The notes beneath the pieces are model-generated. The model saw nothing but the letters and a program-made list of their open reading frames with translations, searched no databases and was not told where the DNA came from. Shown one piece after another: positions 6,060 to 10,637 of a stretch of DNA of 10,637 nt (within the stretch, counting starts at the first letter, position 1; every line of letters begins with the position of its first letter). Source of the DNA: Myxococcales bacterium (GTDB lineage Bacteria > Myxococcota_A > Polyangia > Polyangiales > Polyangiaceae); contig JAAFHJ010000113.1 in assembly GCA_013298325.1 (NCBI GenBank), forward strand, positions 1 through 10,637, written 5' to 3'. Position numbers and translations under genes: made by a program.

Positions 6060-8760
6060 CGAAGAAGCCCTTAAACGCCGTGACCGCTTCGTCGATCTTG
6101 GTCACGTCGGGGCCGCCCGCCTGGGCGAGGTCGGGGCGACCGCCCCCCTTGCCGCCGACGACCGCCGCCGCCTTGCCGGCGAGCTCCCCCGCCTTGAAGC
6201 GGGCCGTCATCCCCTTGCTGACGGCAACGACGAGGGCGACCTTGTCGGAACCGGCCGAAGCGACAAACACAACGCCTTCGCCGAGTTTGTCGCGGAGCTT
6301 TTCGGCAACTTCGCGGAGCGACGCCGGATCAAGCCCATCGCGGCGAACCGCAAGAACGCGCCCGCCTTCAATGGAAAAGGCCCCTTCGAGCTCATCGCCA
6401 CCGCCGGCGCCACCGCCGCCGAGCGCGAGCTTCTTCTTGAGATCGGCGACCTCTTTTTCGAGAAGCTTCGTTTGATCGAGGAGCTTTTCGACCTTCGTCG
6501 GGATCTCGGCGGTCGCCGACTTAAGGGTCCGCGCCGCTTTCTTAAGCGTCCCTTCGAGGTCGCGGACGTAGGCGATCGCGTTCTCGCCGGTCGCGCACTC
6601 GACGCGGCGGACCCCGGCGGCAACGCCCCCTTCCGAGAGGATCTTGAAGAGACCGATGTCGCCGAGGGCGGCGGCGTGGGTCCCGCCGCAGAACTCGACC
6701 GAGTCTTCGGTCATCGTGAGCACGCGGACGACTTCGCCGTATTTCTCGCCGAACATCGCCATCGCGCCTCGGGAGCGAGCCTCCTCGATCTTCAGGACCT
6801 CGGTAATCACCGGCGCATTCGCGAGAATCTTCCCGTTGACCAGATCTTCGATTTTGGTCAACTCGGCTTCCGTCAGCGGTTTCCCCCAGGAAAAGTCGAA
6901 GCGGAGCCGATCGGAACTGACGAGGGAGCCCTTCTGGGTCGCCTGGTCGCCGAGGACCGTGCGGAGCGCCCAATGAAGGAGATGGGTCGCCGAGTGGTTG
7001 CGGCGCGTCGCGGAACGGCGCGCGTGATCGACGGTGAGGGCGACCTTCTGGCCGACGCGGACGACGCCGGCGGAGACGCGTGCATGATGCAAGTGAACGC
7101 CGCCGTGGGGCTTCTGGGTGTCGTCGATGGCGATCCGGAGGCCGTCGCCATCGGTCGCGGTTCCGGCGTCGCCCATTTGGCCGCCGCTCTCCGCGTAGAA
7201 GGGGGTCGCGTCGCAAATCAGCGTAATTTCTGCGCCGGCAGAGGCACTCTCGACGAGGGCGCCGTCGACGACGATCGCCTTCACGGTCCCCTCGCCGGCC
7301 TCATTTTCATAGCCGAGGAACGTCGTCGCCGCCCCGACCTTCTCGGCGACGGCGCGCCAGATGTCGGCCAGCGCCTCGTCGCCGAGCTTCGAACCGGCAC
7401 TCTTCGCCTTCTGGGCAGCGAGGGCCCCTTCAAAGCCGGCGTGGTCGACGGTCAGGTTCCGCTCGGAGGCGATGACCTCGGTGAGATCGAGGGGGAAGCC
7501 GTACGTGTCGTTCAGCTTGAAGGCGACGTCGCCGCGAATGACCGTTTCGCCCCGATCGGTCATCCCCTGCACTTCTTCGTCGAGGAGCTTCAAACCGCGG
7601 TCGATCGTCTCGCGGAAACGGACCTCTTCCTGCTCAGCGACGGCGAGGATGACGTCCTTGCGGCGGGTCAGCTCCGGGTAGGCGTCGCCCATGAGACGGA
7701 CGACCTCGCCGGCGACCTCGTGGAGGAACGGCTTCGTGATCCCAAGGCGGTGGCCGTGACGGATCGCCCGGCGCATCACGCGGCGGAGGACGTACTCACG
7801 GCCGGCGCGATCGGGGAAAATCCCCTCGGCGACGAGGAAGGCGGTCGTGCGTGCGTGGTCGGCGATGACGCGCATGGAGACGTCGTCGTTCCCCTGGGTG
7901 CCGCCGTAGGGCTTCTTCGCGAGTTCCGCCGCCTTTTCGACGAGGGAGCGGAGGAGATCCCCTTCGTAGTTCGAGGTCTTCCCCTGAAGCACCGCGGAGA
8001 CGCGCTCGAGGCCGGCGCCGGTGTCGACGGACGGTTTCGGCAACGATTTCTGGATGATGGAGCCGTCAGCGCCGAGGGAGCGCTCGTACTGCATGAAGAC
8101 GAGGTTCCAGATTTCCATCCAGCCGCGGCCATCGGGGAGCGGCTCGTCGAGGATCTTCTTCGGATCGGGGTCATCCCCGTGAAAGAAATGGATTTCCGTG
8201 CACGGCCCGCAGGGGCCGACGTCCCCCATTTGCCAGAAGTTGTCCTTCATCCCGAGGCCGATGATCCGCTCGTCGCCGAAGCCGGTCACCTTCCGCCAGA
8301 GGGCGCGCGCTTCGTCGTCGGGGCCGAGCCCCTCGGCGCCACCAAAGACGGTAATCACGAGCTTCTCTTGGGGGATTTCCCAGGTCTTTGTGATCAGGTC
8401 CCAGGCGGAGACAATCGCCTCTTCTTTGAAGTAGTCGCCGAAGGAGAAGTTCCCGAGCATCTCAAAAAACGTGTGATGGCGAGCGGTTACGCCGACGTTT
8501 TCGAGGTCGTTGTGCTTCCCCGAAATGCGAATGCACTTCTGAGAACTCGTCGCCCGCGTGAAGGGGCGTTTGTCTTTTCCGGTGAAGACGTCTTTGAACG
8601 GCACCATCCCGGCGTTCGTGAACATGAGCGTCGGATCGTTCTGCGGAATGATCGGAGCGCTCTCGCAGATGGTGTGTCCGCGACCCTGGAAGTGGTCGAG
8701 GAAGCTCTGACGAACAAGCGACGAAACGGGGCGATTTGCGAAGGATGCCGGGCCTGACAT
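6055..8760 (-). CDS. alaS: Alanyl-tRNA synthetase
   Basis: This cytosolic enzyme charges tRNA-Ala with alanine and hydrolyses mischarged Ser- or Gly-tRNA. The 901 residues have the full bacterial layout. The N-terminal catalytic core contains VRQSFLDHFQGRGH, DPTLMFTNAGMVPFKDVF, TFFEMLGNFSFGDYFK, MGDVGPCGPCTEI and DTGAGLERV. The tRNA-recognition part includes REYVLRRVMRRAIRHG. The editing domain carries both zinc-site motifs: HSATH (His589, His593) and CGGTH (Cys691, His695). A coiled coil comes next, then a Gly-rich linker and a DHHA1 C-terminal domain (KGGGRPDLAQAGG). Nothing is truncated; the length is slightly above the ~875 typical of the family. ATG 8760 is chosen because homology to the family begins soon after it. 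ATG 8772 and GTG 8781 are possible alternatives, and no start has a strong Shine-Dalgarno. The in-frame start at 8916 would overlap the divergent gene and is rejected. Confidence 0.97.
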   Translation of the reverse strand: MSGPASFANRPVSSLVRQSFLDHFQGRGHTICESAPIIPQNDPTLMFTNAGMVPFKDVFTGKDKRPFTRATSSQKCIRISGKHNDLENVGVTARHHTFFEMLGNFSFGDYFKEEAIVSAWDLITKTWEIPQEKLVITVFGGAEGLGPDDEARALWRKVTGFGDERIIGLGMKDNFWQMGDVGPCGPCTEIHFFHGDDPDPKKILDEPLPDGRGWMEIWNLVFMQYERSLGADGSIIQKSLPKPSVDTGAGLERVSAVLQGKTSNYEGDLLRSLVEKAAELAKKPYGGTQGNDDVSMRVIADHARTTAFLVAEGIFPDRAGREYVLRRVMRRAIRHGHRLGITKPFLHEVAGEVVRLMGDAYPELTRRKDVILAVAEQEEVRFRETIDRGLKLLDEEVQGMTDRGETVIRGDVAFKLNDTYGFPLDLTEVIASERNLTVDHAGFEGALAAQKAKSAGSKLGDEALADIWRAVAEKVGAATTFLGYENEAGEGTVKAIVVDGALVESASAGAEITLICDATPFYAESGGQMGDAGTATDGDGLRIAIDDTQKPHGGVHLHHARVSAGVVRVGQKVALTVDHARRSATRRNHSATHLLHWALRTVLGDQATQKGSLVSSDRLRFDFSWGKPLTEAELTKIEDLVNGKILANAPVITEVLKIEEARSRGAMAMFGEKYGEVVRVLTMTEDSVEFCGGTHAAALGDIGLFKILSEGGVAAGVRRVECATGENAIAYVRDLEGTLKKAARTLKSATAEIPTKVEKLLDQTKLLEKEVADLKKKLALGGGGAGGGDELEGAFSIEGGRVLAVRRDGLDPASLREVAEKLRDKLGEGVVFVASAGSDKVALVVAVSKGMTARFKAGELAGKAAAVVGGKGGGRPDLAQAGGPDVTKIDEAVTAFKGFFA

Positions 8761-8848
8761 GGCGCGTTGCATACCACTCACGAGGACCCCGGGGACCGGG
8801 AAATGACGGCTGGCGCCGCGAGGCGACTTCGCGAGAAACTCCAGGGTG
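8761..8848. promoter_or_regulatory. Divergent intergenic region between alaS and the SUKH-like gene
   Basis: About 88 bases must hold promoters for both directions. I see CCCCGGGG (8787-8794) and a small inverted repeat, CGCGA/TCGCG near 8818-8834, but no convincing -35/-10 on either strand. Confidence 0.4.
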
Positions 8849-9547
8849 ATGCAGCCCCCGCAGGAACGCCAGGTCGTCGGTAGAACGACCCTCCTCCTCG
8901 ACCGCCCCCCTTCCACGCTCGCCCTCCATCGAGAGGCCCTCGAAAAGGGGCTACGGAGACCGCTCCCCGCTGCCTTCGCCGACTTTTACGGCAGAAGCGA
9001 TGGCCTCTCCTACGAGGCCCTCCAGAACGGAACGTCGCGAGGAATCGGCGAGACACTTTGCGGTTTGGAAGCGGCCTTTGGGACCTTTGAGCGCGCCCCC
9101 CAATTCCGTACGGTCGCCGCGGCTGAAGAGGCGAGCCTCTTTAGCCTCCCCCACGCGAACGTCATCTTCAGCGAAGACTACGACATCTATGAGCGTGGCT
9201 CACTCGCCCGTTTGAATGCCCTCGTCCGGTCGAAGCTCCTTGTTTCTCTCAACGGCCAGTCGGCAGCGCTTGTTGTCGATTTTGCTCCCCAAAAAGGCGA
9301 CTACCAGCTCGCGTATGCCTACTGCGGGGATACGTTCTTCCCGCTAGACCTGCGCTTCGAAGACTTCGTTTACTACTTCGAACGCTTCGGCGGTACGAAC
9401 TGGTTCTTTGCCTTTCTCACAAAGAAAGCAGAGGCAGAGATGAACATCGATTTCGTCCTAGAACTCGAACGTTCCCTCGCCCCCTTTCAAGACGATTTTT
9501 CGAGCGATGTCGGCGCGCTGCTAAAACAGGCAAAGGGGCGCCGCTGA
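8849..9547 (+). CDS. SUKH (SMI1/KNR4)-like protein
   Basis: The product has 232 residues, is soluble, and has no signal peptide or membrane span. The N-terminal pattern ALEKGLRRPLPAAFADFYGRSDGL (about 30-53, first LP at 39-40) matches the usual opening of SUKH domains: a helix, then LP, an aromatic helix and a (N/D)G turn. The central SAALVVDFAP and the later FFPLDLRFEDFVYYF also fit the family, where an Asp-containing strand is followed by a terminal F..F/Y helix. Many SUKH proteins are immunity proteins against contact-dependent or polymorphic toxins; others are general binding proteins. No toxin gene is next to this one, so an immunity role is not shown. An in-frame TGA at 8804-8806 limits the start to GTG 8846 or ATG 8849; I chose the ATG. 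It is divergent from alaS, and its TGA abuts the converging glycosyltransferase stop. The domain call is moderately confident. Confidence 0.72.
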   Translation: MQPPQERQVVGRTTLLLDRPPSTLALHREALEKGLRRPLPAAFADFYGRSDGLSYEALQNGTSRGIGETLCGLEAAFGTFERAPQFRTVAAAEEASLFSLPHANVIFSEDYDIYERGSLARLNALVRSKLLVSLNGQSAALVVDFAPQKGDYQLAYAYCGDTFFPLDLRFEDFVYYFERFGGTNWFFAFLTKKAEAEMNIDFVLELERSLAPFQDDFSSDVGALLKQAKGRR

Positions 9548-10637
9548 CTAGCGCTTGAGCATCTCCAGGTAGAGGGCGTCGTGCTTCGCGGCGACCGCCT
9601 CCGGCGTGTAATTGCTGCGATAGGCGCTGCGACGCGCCTCCCGGGCCGCTTCGTCGTCGGCGGCGAGCGCGCCGAGGACCGCCTCCGCGAGCGCCTGCGG
9701 GTCACGGGGTGGGATCACCCGGGCGCCGACGAGCTCTTCGAGGGGGCCGCCCGCCGCGACGATCACCGGCGTCCCGACGGCGAGCGCTTCGAGGAGCACG
9801 AGCGGCAAGTCGACCTTGCCGTAGAGATCGTCGACGGGAAATGCAACGACATCGACTGCTTGCAGAAGCGCCGCCATGTCGTCGACGGTCCCAAGGTGAT
9901 GGGTCGCGCCCGCGACGCCGTCGGCCACGAGCTTTGCTTCGATGGCGGCACGCGCCTCGGCGGCACGCGGCGTCTTCGGCCGACAGGCGAACACGACGGA
10001 GATTTCCTTGCGGAGTGCATGCAATTTGCCGGTCGCCCGCGCCACGGTATCGGCCCCCGAGGAGACCTCGTAGTCACCGGGATAGAGGACGATCGGCCCG
10101 TCGCCGAGGCCATAGCGTCGTCGAAGGGCGCGGCGCTCATCGGCGGAAATCGCTGGCGGAACCGGCGCGCTCGGCGGGATGACGACGACTTTCGCTTTCG
10201 GTGCATGCTGCAATAATTGGCGCTTCGACCACTCGGAGAGGGCGATCACCGTGTCGCCGAAGAGCAGCTTGGCTACCGACTCCCACTCCCGCGGGCGGCT
10301 CGCGATCGTCTGCACCACCGGGACGCGTCGACCCCGGAGGCGACGGGCGAGGAGCGCAGCGTGGGCGGCGCCGCTCGACGCGGTATTCGGAGCAAATACA
10401 AAGTGAAGGAGCTCGGCGTCGCGGTCCTCCAGAAGATGCTTCAGAACCCGTGCATTCTGCATGATTCCCGGCGAGAAGCCGCCCGCCGTCGAGTAGACGC
10501 GGTCGAGCGCCGCCTGCGGAGCCGCAAGCGCTTCCGCGCGGCCCGGGCGGTCGTCCACAAGGACACGCGGCGCCACGGCGCGGACGCAGCGGGCGAGGTC
10601 GCGAACGAGGTTTTTCGAGCCGTCATGCCAGGGGGGG
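9548..10637 (-). CDS. GT4-type glycosyltransferase (N-terminus outside window)
   Basis: Probably a GT-B fold, retaining glycosyltransferase of family 4 that transfers a sugar from an NDP-sugar in the cytoplasm, for a polysaccharide or glycolipid. 363 residues are visible. The frame stays open to the window edge and reads WHDGSKNLVRDLARC before the GTG at 10576, which is clearly N-terminal-domain sequence, so the gene starts beyond the window. Other marks are IALSEWSKRQLL (the usual acceptor-to-donor domain linker region), VLYPGDYEVSSGADTV, VVFACRPK, and the donor site KVDLPLVLLEALAVGTPVIV. The second Glu of the EX7E motif is present, but the first position is not Glu; it has the K.D.PL form seen in some GT4 enzymes. 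The gene ends tail-to-tail with the SUKH-like gene with no gap. The substrate cannot be told from sequence. Confidence 0.88.
   Translation of the reverse strand, partial: PPWHDGSKNLVRDLARCVRAVAPRVLVDDRPGRAEALAAPQAALDRVYSTAGGFSPGIMQNARVLKHLLEDRDAELLHFVFAPNTASSGAAHAALLARRLRGRRVPVVQTIASRPREWESVAKLLFGDTVIALSEWSKRQLLQHAPKAKVVVIPPSAPVPPAISADERRALRRRYGLGDGPIVLYPGDYEVSSGADTVARATGKLHALRKEISVVFACRPKTPRAAEARAAIEAKLVADGVAGATHHLGTVDDMAALLQAVDVVAFPVDDLYGKVDLPLVLLEALAVGTPVIVAAGGPLEELVGARVIPPRDPQALAEAVLGALAADDEAAREARRSAYRSNYTPEAVAAKHDALYLEMLKR

Noticed and set aside
6472..8757. A 761-codon open frame on the plus strand, antisense to alaS
   Set aside because: It lies entirely within the well-supported alaS gene. 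Long antisense frames are expected in G+C-rich coding DNA, and the product shows no recognisable motif.
8761..8916. A longer alaS reading starting at 8916
   Set aside because: It would overlap the start of the divergent SUKH-like gene and add residues outside the AlaRS family's conserved N-terminus.
10441..10576. Taking the GTG at 10576 as the true glycosyltransferase start
   Set aside because: The same frame continues to the window edge with glycosyltransferase-like sequence (WHDGSKNLVRDLAR), so the gene is partial.

Overview
The window is G+C-rich (about two thirds by eye) and carries eight protein-coding genes, two of them cut by the window edges. It holds no RNA genes, mobile elements or CRISPR. 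A Myxococcota, probably Polyangia-like, chromosome is the best guess. The reasons are a eukaryote-like Ser/Thr kinase fused to an FHA domain, a lipoprotein with a long Asp/Ala/Pro/Thr linker after its lipidated Cys, proline-rich single-span membrane proteins, and an HMG-CoA lyase of the leucine-degradation type. This is inference from gene style; no phylogenetic marker was compared.

Layout: (1) 1-798 (+), the end of an HMG-CoA lyase gene, overlaps by ATGA with (2) 795-1442 (+), a DUF192 lipoprotein. (3) 1647-3359 (+) encodes a 570-residue kinase-FHA protein that ends in a degenerate GGDEF-like domain, followed by a clear rho-independent terminator at 3397-3432. (4) 3557-4630 (+) encodes an unrecognised single-span membrane protein. 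It converges with (5) 5876-4644 (-), an unrecognised lipoprotein with two apparent beta-sandwich units. Gene 5 has its own sigma70-like promoter and a short leader with two perfect hairpins. (6) 8760-6055 (-) is alaS, alanyl-tRNA synthetase. Divergent from it is (7) 8849-9547 (+), a SUKH (SMI1/KNR4)-like protein. Its stop codon abuts that of (8) 10637-9548 (-), a GT4-type glycosyltransferase whose N-terminus lies outside the window.

The genes do not form one pathway. The only likely operon is lyase-DUF192; the others look like independently transcribed units. The most interesting items are the kinase-FHA-pseudo-GGDEF fusion, in which the GGDEF signature reads GPLRF, and the structured leader in front of the gene 5 lipoprotein. 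I saw no defence cluster, secretion system or other multi-gene novel system.
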